From Rhodobacterales bacterium (lineage in GTDB: Bacteria > Pseudomonadota > Alphaproteobacteria > Rhodobacterales > Rhodobacteraceae): 54,307 nt of DNA. Both the position numbers and the translations under genes were made by a program. Positions 37,018 to 46,247 of the stretch are shown piece by piece (the first letter of the stretch is position 1; each line of letters opens with the position of its first letter). Location: assembly GCA_025362795.1 (NCBI GenBank), contig JANYFE010000019.1:1-54307 (forward strand), given 5' to 3'. The notes below the pieces were generated by a model. It saw only the letters and a program-made list of their open reading frames with translations, had not been told where the DNA came from and made no database searches.

Positions 37018-37884
37018 TCAGTGGCGGTGGGTTGCGGCAAGCTGGTCGGCGTAGCGCCATTCCAAGGCCGTCTTGAGCGTCAGGGTGACAAGCGCCAGGA
37101 GCGCCAGAACAGCAGCAAGCGTGAAGGCGGCGACCGAGAGATATTCGTTGTAGAGCATCTCGATCGTGATCGGCATGGTGGCAGTTTGCCCGCGGATTTT
37201 GCCGGACACGACCGCGACCGCACCGAATTCACCCATCGCCCGGGCGTTGCACAAAAGCGTGCCATAGAGCAGCGCCCAGCGGATTTTGGGCAGTGTGACG
37301 GTCCGGAACACCCGCCAGCCGCCTGCGCCAAGGGTCAGCGCGGCCTCTTCCTCGGCGCGGCCCTGTTCGATCATGACCGGGATCAGTTCGCGGGCAACAA
37401 AGGGGAAGGTCACGAACAGGCTGGCGAGGATGATGCCGGGCAGCGCGAAGATGACCGGGTGGCCGGAGGCAACAAGCCAACCGCCAAGGGTGGAGTTAGC
37501 CCCAAACAGCAGCACCAGGCACAGGCCCGCGACGACGGGCGAGACCGAGAATGGCAGGTCGATCAGGGTGATCAGGAACGCCTTGCCCCTGAAGTCGAAT
37601 TTGGTGATGGCCCAGGCAGCAGCCACGCCAAAACCGGCATTCAGCGGCAGCACCACGGCAGCGACGGTCAGGGTCAGACGGATGGCGGACGATGCTTCGG
37701 ACTTTGTCAGGGATTTGAGCGCGGCCCCGGCGCCTTTGGCCAAGGCTTCGGTAAAGACCACCGCCAAAGGGGCGTAAAGCAGGATGCACAGCAGGGCGAT
37801 GACGCCGATGGTCAGCGACCAGCGGGCCAAAGGGGCCTCATCGGTTGGGCTGCGGAAGGGTTTGACGCGGGAAATGTCAGACAA
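37018..37884 (-). CDS. cysW: Sulfate ABC transporter permease CysW
   Basis: This 288-residue permease has about six hydrophobic segments and the coupling loop EEEAALTLGAGGWRVFRTVT, followed by NARAMGEFGAVAVVSGKIRG, a CysW-typical motif. The start is taken as TTG at 37884, because GGAGGA lies six bases upstream and the first residues then read SDISRVKPF; it overlaps the end of cysT by 8 bp. A longer reading starting inside cysT would add a proline/serine-rich stretch unlike the family. It pairs with CysT to form the membrane channel. Confidence 0.88.
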   Translation of the reverse strand: MSDISRVKPFRSPTDEAPLARWSLTIGVIALLCILLYAPLAVVFTEALAKGAGAALKSLTKSEASSAIRLTLTVAAVVLPLNAGFGVAAAWAITKFDFRGKAFLITLIDLPFSVSPVVAGLCLVLLFGANSTLGGWLVASGHPVIFALPGIILASLFVTFPFVARELIPVMIEQGRAEEEAALTLGAGGWRVFRTVTLPKIRWALLYGTLLCNARAMGEFGAVAVVSGKIRGQTATMPITIEMLYNEYLSVAAFTLAAVLALLALVTLTLKTALEWRYADQLAATHRH

Positions 37885-38713
37885 GACCAATCCTCCGGCG
37901 GCTGAAGATTTGCACGATGTTGATGACCAGAAGCATGGTGAAGGCGATGACCAGCATGGCGATGCCGATGGCGGCGGCAGCGTTGTAATCAAACTCTTCC
38001 AGCCGGATCACGATCAGTAGCGGGGCGATTTCGGTTTTCAAGGGCAGGTTGCCCGCGATGAAGATCACCGAGCCGTATTCGCCGACCGACCGTGCCAAAG
38101 CCAGCGCGAACCCGGTCAGTGCGGCGGGAGCGAGCATCGGCAGGATGACACGCCGCAGGGTCATCAGGCGATGTGCGCCCAGAGTTGCGGAGGCTTCTTC
38201 GACCTCTTGCTCGATCTCTTCGATCACCGGCTGAACGGTGCGAGTGACGAAGGGCAGGCCGACAAAGATCAGGGCTATCAGGATGCCCCATTGGGTATAG
38301 GCGATTTTCGTGCCCAGCGTTTGGGCCAGATGCCCGAACACACCGTTGGGGGCATAAAGCGTGGTCAGGGCGATGCCGGCCACGGCGGTGGGCAACGCGA
38401 AGGGCAGATCGACAGAGGCGTCGATCAGCTTTTTGCCGGGGAAGTCATAGCGCACAAGCACCCAGGCCAGAGCCACCCCGAAGACAAGGTTGATCAGCGC
38501 GGCCAGCAGCGACAGGCGGAACGACAAAAACAGCGCCGTCCAGACCCGCTGGCTGTTGACCACCTGCCAGATGTTTGCGACGCCAAATTCGGCACCCTTG
38601 AACAGCAGGGCACCGATCGGCAGGATGACGACCAGCGACAGCATCGTCAGGGTGATCCCCATGCTTAGGCCAAAGCCCGGCATGGGAGAGCGCTGAAGCA
38701 GCGGACGGGTCAT
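37877..38713 (-). CDS. cysT: Sulfate ABC transporter permease CysT
   Basis: This 278-residue permease has about six membrane helices. Family features are [20 protein letters not shown], the coupling loop [20 protein letters not shown] and [18 protein letters not shown]. The ATG overlaps the sbp stop by 4 bp and its end overlaps cysW by 8 bp, so sbp-cysT-cysW are tightly coupled. It is also called cysU. Confidence 0.92.
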   Translation of the reverse strand: MTRPLLQRSPMPGFGLSMGITLTMLSLVVILPIGALLFKGAEFGVANIWQVVNSQRVWTALFLSFRLSLLAALINLVFGVALAWVLVRYDFPGKKLIDASVDLPFALPTAVAGIALTTLYAPNGVFGHLAQTLGTKIAYTQWGILIALIFVGLPFVTRTVQPVIEEIEQEVEEASATLGAHRLMTLRRVILPMLAPAALTGFALALARSVGEYGSVIFIAGNLPLKTEIAPLLIVIRLEEFDYNAAAAIGIAMLVIAFTMLLVINIVQIFSRRRIGLV

Positions 38714-39825
38714 TTGGCCACGTAGATCTGATCAAACACGCCGCCGTCGCCGAAGTGTTCCTTCTGCACTTTGGCCCAGCCGCCAAAGTGGGCGATGTCG
38801 ACCAGTTCCAGTTTCGGAAAGCGCGCCACGTCTGCCGGGTCAGCCTTGGACGTATCCCAGCCGCGGTAGAAATTCTTGAAGATGATCGCCTGACCTTCAG
38901 GGGTATACAGGAAATCGAGATAGGCCTTGGCCAGCGCCTTTTGGTCATCATTGGTGATGTTGGCGTCGACGATCGCAACAGGGGGTTCGGCCAGAACCGA
39001 AATGCTGGGCACCACGATTTCGAAATTGTCGGCACCCAGTTCGCGTTGTGCCAGATAGGCCTCGTTTTCCCAAGCCAGCAGCACATCACCAATGCCGCGC
39101 TGGGCGAAAGTGGTGGTTGACCCGCGCGCCCCGGAATCCAGCACCGGCACGTGGGAATACAGCGCCTTTTCAAATTCGACCGGGTCTTTGCCGTTCTTTT
39201 CGGCCCATGCCCAGGCACCCAGATAGTTCCACCGCGCCCCGCCAGAGGTTTTCGGATTGGGCGTGATGACCTCTACCCCGCCCTTGATCAGATCGCCCCA
39301 ATCTTTGATGGCCTTGGGGTTGCCCTTGCGGACGAGGAACACGATGGTCGAGGTATAGGGGGACGAATTGTGCGGCAGCAGCGATTGCCAGTCTTTCGGC
39401 AGTTTACCCGCCCCGGCGATCTTGTCGATGTCTGACGCCAGCGCCAGCGTCACCACCTGCGCCGCCAGCCCGTCAATCACCGCACGGGCCTGTGCGCCCG
39501 AGCCGCCGTGCGAAGTTTCGATGGTGGGGGCCTCATGGCCCTGCCCCACCCACCAGGCCGAGAAGCCTTCGTCGATGGCGGCATAAAGTTCGCGCGTCGG
39601 GTCATAGCTGACGTTCAAAATGCTTTCGGCTTGCACGGTTTGCGGCTGACCGAGGCCAAAGACCGCAAGGGCAAGCGCGGCGAGTGCGCCCCTGACAAAG
39701 CGGGCCACGGGCCAGCCGGTGAACAGTTGCGACCCGGTCGAGATGGTGACGCGGCCATCATTATGGTCGCGCACATGAGTGCCCTGCGCCGTGATCTGTC
39801 CGGCAATGGTGATGGTCTTGAACAT
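38710..39825 (-). CDS. sbp: Sulfate ABC transporter substrate-binding protein
   Basis: This 371-residue periplasmic sulfate-binding protein has the mature region [63 protein letters not shown] and [17 protein letters not shown], all typical of Sbp/CysP. The signal-peptide core ([16 protein letters not shown]) starts only near residue 44, after about 40 polar residues. The ATG at 39825 nevertheless has a clear AGGAG upstream, so the extended N-terminus seems real at the DNA level. It is first gene of the importer operon. Confidence 0.9.
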   Translation of the reverse strand: MFKTITIAGQITAQGTHVRDHNDGRVTISTGSQLFTGWPVARFVRGALAALALAVFGLGQPQTVQAESILNVSYDPTRELYAAIDEGFSAWWVGQGHEAPTIETSHGGSGAQARAVIDGLAAQVVTLALASDIDKIAGAGKLPKDWQSLLPHNSSPYTSTIVFLVRKGNPKAIKDWGDLIKGGVEVITPNPKTSGGARWNYLGAWAWAEKNGKDPVEFEKALYSHVPVLDSGARGSTTTFAQRGIGDVLLAWENEAYLAQRELGADNFEIVVPSISVLAEPPVAIVDANITNDDQKALAKAYLDFLYTPEGQAIIFKNFYRGWDTSKADPADVARFPKLELVDIAHFGGWAKVQKEHFGDGGVFDQIYVAK

Positions 39826-39865
39826 CGTCTTCTCCTGCGATTCCTGACGCGGCCGTGGCGTTTGC

Positions 39866-39945
39866 CTTATCTCTATATCACGACAGACTTTGTAGAGATT
39901 ATCAATAGAAAAATATCGCCTGATTTAATCGTGATTATAGAATGG
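39866..39945 (-). promoter_or_regulatory. AT-rich promoter region of the sulfate operon
   Basis: This is the most AT-rich stretch nearby, directly upstream of sbp. On the minus strand it contains a perfect TATAAT (39939-39934). TCTCTA (39870-39875) and TAGAGA (39893-39898) form a dyad with a 17-nt spacer. The exact promoter and any CysB-like site cannot be fixed by eye. Confidence 0.4.
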
Positions 39946-40018
39946 GATTCTGCCTGGATCGCCACAGCGGCGAAAAATGGCTAAGGGCTGCGCCGGTGGT
40001 CGATTGGGCGGGTGGAAC

Positions 40019-40037
40019 CCGGCGCAAGCCGCGCCGG
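40019..40037 (-). terminator. Hairpin after the panB-like gene
   Basis: CCGGCGC (40019-40025) pairs with GCGCCGG (40031-40037) around a 5-nt loop, 2 bp beyond the stop of the last gene of the ten-gene operon. It has no U-tract. Confidence 0.4.
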
Positions 40038-40039
40038 AC

Positions 40040-40840
40040 TTAGCCCTGCACCATCAGGCTGCGGAAGCGGGCCAGTTCGCTGGGGTCCATCGCCACCACA
40101 TGCTGCGCCTGCGGATAGGCGCCGCTGGCGACATCGGCGATGAATTCACCAAAGGCCGCGATGCGTTCGGATTGCAACCGGTCATATTCGGCGGCGAAAT
40201 TGCGGTAGACTTTGGAATGGCGCGGCATGTGGCCGCGGTTTTCGCCCAGAATATCCTCGGCGAACAGGTACTGCGCGTCGCAGCCGGGACCAGCACCCAT
40301 CGACCACAGCAACAGCTTCAGTTTGGCGCTGATGGTGGTGGCGACCTCGACCGGGACAACTTCGATTTCGACGGCGAAAGCACCGGCGTCTTCGTAGGCC
40401 TTGCATTCATTGTACAGCGCCAGCGCGGTTTCCGCCGTCTTACCGACGGCCTTGAAGCCACCGGTCCAAGTGCTGCGCGACGGCACAAGACCGACATGGC
40501 CGACCACAGGGATATGTTCATCGGCCAGGAATTGCACAGTGCCCAGCCCGCCCGAACAATACAGCGCATCGGCCCCGGCTGCCAACATTTGCCCGGCAAA
40601 GCGCAGGTAATCCTCGCGCGTGCCGGCAGAGCGATGGTCAACGCCGGTCATCGAAAACAGGGTAGGTGCGACGTCGCGGTAGCGCGGATGGGTCACAAGG
40701 TCGGCGGGAACCGAGACGATGTCGATGCCAGCCTGTTCGGCGGCAGCGGCCTCGTCCAGCGTAAAGACGCGCAGCATGGTCAGCTGACCTTTGCCTTTCA
40801 GCGCACGCAGGTCGGCGACGGTCGGTTTCTTGCGGGCCAT
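40040..40840 (-). CDS. Divergent PanB-like (ketopantoate hydroxymethyltransferase superfamily) protein
   Basis: This 266-residue TIM-barrel protein aligns to PanB by VVGHVGLVPSR (PanB VxGHLGLTPQ, with the conserved His), VEIEVVPVEVA (catalytic-Glu segment LECVPxELA) and SMGAGPGCDAQYLFAEDILG (GAGxxCDGQxLVxHDxLG). However, the Mg-binding GDSLGM motif reads SVPADL, the second aspartate motif (xxDMPF) is absent, and KLEGG reads YCSGG. Canonical PanB binds Mg through these acidic residues, so the reaction is probably different, perhaps a C-C lyase on a sugar-derived keto acid (inference). It lies 11 bp after the desaturase gene, with AAGGAC upstream, at the end of a sugar operon with no panC nearby. 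Confidence 0.75.
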   Translation of the reverse strand: MARKKPTVADLRALKGKGQLTMLRVFTLDEAAAAEQAGIDIVSVPADLVTHPRYRDVAPTLFSMTGVDHRSAGTREDYLRFAGQMLAAGADALYCSGGLGTVQFLADEHIPVVGHVGLVPSRSTWTGGFKAVGKTAETALALYNECKAYEDAGAFAVEIEVVPVEVATTISAKLKLLLWSMGAGPGCDAQYLFAEDILGENRGHMPRHSKVYRNFAAEYDRLQSERIAAFGEFIADVASGAYPQAQHVVAMDPSELARFRSLMVQG

Positions 40841-40851
40841 TTTTTTGTCCT

Positions 40852-41955
40852 TCACAGCTGGCGGGACGGGACGGAATTGTCGGTATGGAATTCCTCGCGG
40901 TAGGGCCGTGCCGTTGGTGGCAGGGTGCGGCGCAGGTAGTAATCCGGTTCGTGGCGCTGACGGTTGACGGCTGTGACCATCTCGACCAACGCGTTGAAGA
41001 TGGAGGGATTGGGGGTCGGCAAATCGTCCTTGATCAGCGCATGCAGGCGCGGCAGGGCGTGATAGGGCACCATCGGGAACATGTGATGTTCGACATGATA
41101 GTTCATGTTCCAGTACAGGAAACGGCTGACGGGGTTCATATAGACGGTGCGTGAATTCAGGCGATGGTCGGTCACATTTTCGGCAAGACCACCGTGTTGC
41201 AGCAGGCCACACATCAGCATGTGCCAGCAGCCGTAGATGCGCGGCAAGCCGATGACCATCAGGGGCAGCCATGACCGCAGGACCAAGGCGAGGATGATCG
41301 TCGCCGCGTAGATGGCCATATGAACGCGGGCGGCGAAGATCGCCTTGGGCCATTCGCTGGCGGGGATGTAGTCCTTTTCAGAGGCAGAAAGAGTGCCTGC
41401 CGCATTGCGGGCGAGGATTTTCAGCGAGTCCCACACATCAACAACGCCAATGAACGACAGCGCCTTGCGCAGCATCAGAGGTGGCCGCATGAACGCAATC
41501 TCGGCATCGCGGCCCACGATGATCGTGTCGGTGTGGTGGCGGGCATGGCTCCAGCGCCAGCTGACCGGATTGCGCATGACCTGAAAGCTGGCGATCTCGT
41601 AAACCGCATTGTTCATCCACAGTGTCTTGAACGCAGTGCCGTGGCCGCATTCGTGCCAGCGGCTGTCGCAGGCGGACCCGTACAGCACGCCGTAGACAAA
41701 GAAGAACGGCACGCAGGCCCAGCTGCCCCAGAACGCGATGCCGCCCAAAGCCATCAGCACCAGCAGGCCCAGCCAGATCACCGTATCGCGGATGGCGGGG
41801 CCGTCGGTGCGCTGCATCAATTCCTTCATCACCTTGCGCGGCACGTCGGAATGATACCATTCGGCGCCCGCCAGCCCGGTTTCCAAGGCGCGGCGGGTGC
41901 TTTCGCCGGTCAGGGAATAGTCGCGTTTCGCAGTCGGGGGGACGGTCATGTCCAT
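40852..41955 (-). CDS. Membrane fatty-acid-desaturase-family di-iron enzyme
   Basis: This 367-residue integral membrane protein has the three histidine boxes of the desaturase/hydroxylase family: HECGH (101-105), HARHH (137-141) and HVEHH near residue 290. These bind the di-iron centre. Hydrophobic segments surround residues 60-95 and 210-240. Family members introduce double bonds or hydroxyl groups into acyl chains or small molecules; the substrate here is unknown. The start has GAGG seven bases upstream. It lies 12 bp after the DUF4432 gene and 11 bp before the panB-like gene, an unexpected place for a lipid enzyme. Confidence 0.85.
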   Translation of the reverse strand: MDMTVPPTAKRDYSLTGESTRRALETGLAGAEWYHSDVPRKVMKELMQRTDGPAIRDTVIWLGLLVLMALGGIAFWGSWACVPFFFVYGVLYGSACDSRWHECGHGTAFKTLWMNNAVYEIASFQVMRNPVSWRWSHARHHTDTIIVGRDAEIAFMRPPLMLRKALSFIGVVDVWDSLKILARNAAGTLSASEKDYIPASEWPKAIFAARVHMAIYAATIILALVLRSWLPLMVIGLPRIYGCWHMLMCGLLQHGGLAENVTDHRLNSRTVYMNPVSRFLYWNMNYHVEHHMFPMVPYHALPRLHALIKDDLPTPNPSIFNALVEMVTAVNRQRHEPDYYLRRTLPPTARPYREEFHTDNSVPSRQL

Positions 41956-41967
41956 GATAGTGCCTCG

Positions 41968-43158
41968 TCAGGTCTGTTCGGAATTGCGGTCGGCCAAGGA
42001 CGGGAAATGGTCGGAGAGTGGGGGGTAGGGATCGGCGGGCTGGGGGCCAGCCGCACGGATGCGGGCTTCGCAGGCGGCGATTTCTGACGCGCCGTCGAGG
42101 ACGGTAAAACGGGCGTCGTAATGGCGGGTGTCGTCATGGTTCAGCCAGATCATCTCGCCCCGGTCGCGCGCGGCCTGATTGCCGAGGACGTGGTGGGTCG
42201 AGGGTTCGAGGCCCATGACATAATTGCCGGACTGAAAGTTCTGCCACTGATAGGCGCAGGGCATCTGATCCTTGCGGGTCGTCACGCACAGGCCAAGGCC
42301 AAGGCGGTCGTTGATCAGCGCCATCGGCACCTCACCCCGGGCATCGGTGGCCATTTCGTGCTGCCAGACCTGTTCGACAAATCCGTTCGTCGGCGGCGGC
42401 ACGTCGCTGTAGCCGACATTCTGGGCGCGGTAGGTGGCGGCATGGGCGGCCCAAGGGCTGTCCTTGATAGGGGCGAGATAGCGGGAACCAGCGTCCAGCA
42501 ACGGGTAGCCGAGGTTGACGTGGTAGAAAAACATGTGCGGCGTCTTCAGGAAGCCGTGGTTGACCACGCGGTCGGACAGGCGAATTTCGCGGCCCCCCAC
42601 ATCGCATTCGATCCGCCGCAACAGGTGCAGATCCTCGCCAAACACGGTGCTTTGCTGCACCACGCCCTCCGCCCACAGGATGCAGCGGTCGCCGTCCCAT
42701 GTCTCGCCGTAACCGGTCAGCCGGGCCGGGATGGTGCTGATGCGGCCATGCTGGGTCTGGCGCACCAGCTTGCGGCCCGGATAGTTGTAGTGGCTGGCGT
42801 CCACATCGGCGGGACCAAGGATATGGTCCAGCCCGCAGGTGACAAGGAAGCCCGAAAAGCTGCGGACCCAGGCAAGGCCAAACTCGCCCTCGCTGTTGTG
42901 CAGGCCGGGGTGGCGGAAACCGGATGGCGAATGCCAGCCGATCGCCTGCCCCTTGTAGTCCAGATCGGCGATGTCCAAAGCCCGGTCCACCAGCACGGTA
43001 AACCGCAAGCCGCTGCCGGCCCGAAACTCCAGCATCCGCACACCACGTTCCACCCCGTCGCCCAAAGTCATCAGGCGAACTCCGGCGAATTGGCCGAGTG
43101 ACCCGGTCCGTTCGGCGAGGTCGCGTTTCGTATGGGAGGAACCGTATAACTCGACCAT
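41968..43158 (-). CDS. DUF4432 aldose-1-epimerase-like protein
   Basis: This 396-residue protein matches the DUF4432 family, a relative of galactose mutarotase. It has RFTVLVDRALDIADLDYKGQ, IGWHSPSGFRHPG, FFYHVNLGYPLLDAGSRYL and MGLEPSTHHVLG, with a histidine-rich active-site-like core. Aldose epimerases interconvert sugar anomers, and a sugar-binding role is inferred. The ATG at 43158 starts MVELYGSSHTKRDL, a usual family N-terminus; upstream in-frame codons run into low-complexity alanine/glycine sequence. It is fourth from the end of the ten-gene operon. Confidence 0.82.
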   Translation of the reverse strand: MVELYGSSHTKRDLAERTGSLGQFAGVRLMTLGDGVERGVRMLEFRAGSGLRFTVLVDRALDIADLDYKGQAIGWHSPSGFRHPGLHNSEGEFGLAWVRSFSGFLVTCGLDHILGPADVDASHYNYPGRKLVRQTQHGRISTIPARLTGYGETWDGDRCILWAEGVVQQSTVFGEDLHLLRRIECDVGGREIRLSDRVVNHGFLKTPHMFFYHVNLGYPLLDAGSRYLAPIKDSPWAAHAATYRAQNVGYSDVPPPTNGFVEQVWQHEMATDARGEVPMALINDRLGLGLCVTTRKDQMPCAYQWQNFQSGNYVMGLEPSTHHVLGNQAARDRGEMIWLNHDDTRHYDARFTVLDGASEIAACEARIRAAGPQPADPYPPLSDHFPSLADRNSEQT

Positions 43159-43211
43159 GTCTGCCTCTGCTGCCGAAGATGCGGCGCCGGAACCCCCGGC
43201 GCCACACCTTA

Positions 43212-44123
43212 TCAAAGCCCGTTCGCCACGAACTTGCCATCCAGAAACTTTTTGGACCGGGGCACATCCGCCTCGTCCAGATGTTCGATGATCACCGGGA
43301 TGTTCGGATGCTTTTCGGCGAGGCGTTGCAGATACAGGTCATAATTCAGCACCCCCATCCCCGGCGCATCCAGCGCAATCGCGCCAACGCCCCGGAACGT
43401 ATGGCTGGCCAAGGCATCATCATCGCCGATGTCGGCGTGCTTTTCCGACGTGTCCTTGGCGCGGGCCACATCTTTGGCATGGGCAATTTTCACTTTGTCG
43501 GCCAAAGTGTCGAACACCTGATTCAGGATCAGGTCCATCTTGTCGATGTTGTGATCCTCGAAATAATTGGTCGGGTCCATCAGCAGGCCCAAACCGGGAT
43601 GATCGACCTGCGCGAACATCTTCACGGTTTCCTCAACCGAACCGACCACATTGTTCACATAGGTTTCCAACAGGAATGTCGCCCCATGGTCGTAAGCTTC
43701 CTGAGACAGTTCAGCGATGACCTTGCGGCACATCTCGAACCCCTCCTCCGACTTGTTCTTCGGGTCCGACATCCATTCGGACTCAGTATTGTAGGTGCCG
43801 GTTTCCGAGATGACATAGGGGGTGCCGAAGGCGCGGGCGTTGCGGATCAGTTCTTTCAGGCGGTCGACATTGGCTTTGCGGTGGGCCAGGTCGGGATGGA
43901 TGATGTTGGTATAGCCTGACAGGCAGCAGATCGGCAGGTCATGGGCGCGGAACGTGTCGCGCACCCGTCTGGCCTTGCCGGCGGTGATCTGGCCCGCCGA
44001 CAGGTCGATGTCCTTGAAATGCAGGTCCAACTGCACGGTGTTGAAGCCGTGGCTGCGGATGCGCTTGGCAGTTTCCTCCAGCCCATAGGGAAAATAGCCT
44101 GTGAAAATCCCGGATTGCATCAT
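43212..44123 (-). CDS. Sugar phosphate isomerase/epimerase family TIM-barrel protein
   Basis: This 303-residue xylose-isomerase-like TIM barrel (AP endonuclease 2 family) has TVQLDLHFKD near the N-terminus, TFLLETYVNNVVGSVEET and GLLMDPTNYFED, with metal-site-like E, D and H residues, and AHAKDVARAKDT near residue 215. Relatives are ketose 3-epimerases, inosose dehydratases and similar enzymes, so the exact reaction is open. It starts with two adjacent ATGs preceded by AGAGGA. It lies 14 bp after the oxidoreductase gene in the operon. Confidence 0.8.
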   Translation of the reverse strand: MMQSGIFTGYFPYGLEETAKRIRSHGFNTVQLDLHFKDIDLSAGQITAGKARRVRDTFRAHDLPICCLSGYTNIIHPDLAHRKANVDRLKELIRNARAFGTPYVISETGTYNTESEWMSDPKNKSEEGFEMCRKVIAELSQEAYDHGATFLLETYVNNVVGSVEETVKMFAQVDHPGLGLLMDPTNYFEDHNIDKMDLILNQVFDTLADKVKIAHAKDVARAKDTSEKHADIGDDDALASHTFRGVGAIALDAPGMGVLNYDLYLQRLAEKHPNIPVIIEHLDEADVPRSKKFLDGKFVANGL

Positions 44124-44137
44124 GGTGGTATCCTCTC

Positions 44138-45220
44138 TCAGTGCGTTGAAATTTCGGACAGTTTGACGGTGCGGCCTTCAGCGATGGATTTATACCCCGC
44201 CTCGATCAGCGCCACGGTTTTCACATTGTCGGCGACGGTCAGCGCCGGGGGCGTGCCGGTGGCAACAGCATGTTGCAACTGCTCCATGACCCCGATGAAC
44301 GCATGCGGGAACCACATCGTGTCCCACGTCGGCGTGACCCATTTTCCGCCGGTGGTTTTCTGCGACGCATAGGTCAGGGTCGATGCCGCCCCGGTGGGCC
44401 AGCCGATGGTGCCCTTGGCAACACCGTGGGTGCCATCGACACGGAAGCTGATGTGCTGGTCATTGTCATAGCCTTCGGCGCGGGGGCCGGACCAGACGTC
44501 TTCCAGCGACAGGGCAAGCACACCAGACGGAAAGCGCAGGGTCGACACGGTGATACCATCGGTATGGTCGAACGTGGTGCGCGGGTCTTTGCGGGTTTGG
44601 GTGGTGATCTCGGTGGGATCGCCGAACAGGAAGCGCAGCACGTCAAGGTGGTGGACCGACATGTTGGCAAGTGTCAGGCGGTCATAGCCCGCCAGAAAGC
44701 CCTGCCAGTGCGGGATGGCGTGCATGTCGATCTGGGCAAAGACCACCTCGCCCAGATCGCCCGCATCCAGCAACTGCTTCAACACCCGCATCGACTGGTC
44801 ATAGCGCATGTTCTGGTTGACGCTGAGCAGTTTGCCCGCCGCTTTGGCCTCATCCCGCAGGGCGACAGCTTCGGACAGGCTGAGCGCAAGTGGCTTTTGT
44901 GCCAGAATCGCCTTGATGTGCGGTTGCTTCAGCGCTGCCCGGATTAGGGCCGGTTGCAGGTCTGGCGGATAGGCGATGTCGAGAATTTCGATGCTGGGAT
45001 CGGCAATCAGGGCATCGGGTGTGGCATGGACCTTGGGGATTTTCCAACGGTCCGCAACAGCCTGCGCCCTGGATTCAGTCCGCGACGCAATGGCGACCAC
45101 CGGAAAGTCCGCCTGCGCATAGGCGGCCAGATGGCATTCCGCCATGATCATGCCCGCACCGATGCAACCGATGCGAAGAGAGCGGGTTCTGATTTCGGGG
45201 TCGGGTGCGAATGTCGTCAT
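44138..45220 (-). CDS. Gfo/Idh/MocA family oxidoreductase
   Basis: This 360-residue NAD(P)-dependent oxidoreductase has the Rossmann motif RIGCIGAGMIMAECHLAAY near residue 20, then ILAQKPLALSLSEAV with the conserved lysine after an unusual glutamine (QKP for EKP) and NQNMRYDQSM. Typical substrates are sugars or inositols. The ATG at 45220 follows GAGGGAACC; an upstream ATG would add eight residues into the spacer. It lies 13 bp after the second ATPase gene, so uptake and oxidation are co-expressed. Confidence 0.83.
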   Translation of the reverse strand: MTTFAPDPEIRTRSLRIGCIGAGMIMAECHLAAYAQADFPVVAIASRTESRAQAVADRWKIPKVHATPDALIADPSIEILDIAYPPDLQPALIRAALKQPHIKAILAQKPLALSLSEAVALRDEAKAAGKLLSVNQNMRYDQSMRVLKQLLDAGDLGEVVFAQIDMHAIPHWQGFLAGYDRLTLANMSVHHLDVLRFLFGDPTEITTQTRKDPRTTFDHTDGITVSTLRFPSGVLALSLEDVWSGPRAEGYDNDQHISFRVDGTHGVAKGTIGWPTGAASTLTYASQKTTGGKWVTPTWDTMWFPHAFIGVMEQLQHAVATGTPPALTVADNVKTVALIEAGYKSIAEGRTVKLSEISTH

Positions 45221-45233
45221 GGTTCCCTCGGGT

Positions 45234-46247
45234 TCAAGCGGCAATTGCCGCGCCGGTTCGGTCGAAAAGATGCAGGCGGGCGGGGTCGACCGACAGGCCG
45301 ACCTGTTCGCCCAACGTATAATCCGGCTGACCGCGCAGCGCCGATTTCAGCGCGCTGCCGCCAGCCTGCACGGTCAGAATAGTGGTTGCGCCCATCGGTT
45401 CAATGGCGGTGACTTGGGCCGCCCCGCCCCGGCTGACCCGCAGGTCTTCGGGGCGGATGCCGAGGGTCTGGGTCGCGGCGGGCAGGTCGCGGCCCGTGTG
45501 AAGTACAGCGCCCTGCGCGGGCAGAAGGTTGATGGCGGGGGCACCCAGCATTCCCGCGACATATGTGCTGGCGGGGTGATCATACAGATCATGTGGGGCA
45601 CCGATCTGGGCTATTTTGCCATGGTCAAGAATGGCCATCTGGTCACTGACCGACATCGCCTCTTCCTGATCATGGGTGACATAAACCAGCGTGTGACCCA
45701 GTTCGCGCTGGATGCGTTTGAGTTCGACCCTCGTTTCCTCGCGCAGACGGGCATCCAGCGCCGAAATCGGATCGTCCATCAGATAGGCGACCGGATCGCG
45801 CACCAAAGCGCGGGCGATGGCGACGCGCTGCCGTTCGCCACCTGACAGCTGGCTGGGCGGCTTGTGCAGGATGTGGGTCATGTGCAGCTTTTCGGTGACG
45901 GCGTCGACCCGGGCACGGATGATATCTTCGGCAATGCCACGCTCGACCGGCGGGAAGCGGACGTTCTGCAGGGCCGTCATATGCGGGAACAGCGCGAGGT
46001 TCTGGAACACCATCGCCACGTTGCGTTTGGCGGGCGAGATGCCAACTACGGGGCGATTGTCGATGTAGACCGCGCCGGAGTCGGGGGTTTCGAGGCCGAG
46101 GATGATTTTCAGGATCGTGGATTTGCCGCTGAGCGGCGGCCCGAACAGGCAGAAAAAGGCGTTGTCGCGGACCTCGAAGCTGACATCATCCAAGGCGAGC
46201 GTGTCGCCAAACCGCTTGCTCACGCCTTGAAACCGGATGCTGGCCAT
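45234..46247 (-). CDS. Carbohydrate ABC transporter ATP-binding protein A (catalytic Glu replaced)
   Basis: This 337-residue MalK/UgpC-like ATPase has an ABC domain and a C-terminal TOBE region. Walker A is GPPLSGKST (36-44), unusual in its PPLS. The signature LSGGERQ (134-140) is canonical. Walker B reads AYLMDDP (154-160), so the catalytic glutamate after the Walker B aspartate is Asp (D159). The H-loop YVTHDQEEAMS is intact. Its partner (46247-47323) has the mirror defect. The Walker A form resembles GlpS of the rhizobial glycerol importer, as I recall it. The start overlaps the stop of the partner by 1 bp (TGATG). Confidence 0.88.
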   Translation of the reverse strand: MASIRFQGVSKRFGDTLALDDVSFEVRDNAFFCLFGPPLSGKSTILKIILGLETPDSGAVYIDNRPVVGISPAKRNVAMVFQNLALFPHMTALQNVRFPPVERGIAEDIIRARVDAVTEKLHMTHILHKPPSQLSGGERQRVAIARALVRDPVAYLMDDPISALDARLREETRVELKRIQRELGHTLVYVTHDQEEAMSVSDQMAILDHGKIAQIGAPHDLYDHPASTYVAGMLGAPAINLLPAQGAVLHTGRDLPAATQTLGIRPEDLRVSRGGAAQVTAIEPMGATTILTVQAGGSALKSALRGQPDYTLGEQVGLSVDPARLHLFDRTGAAIAA

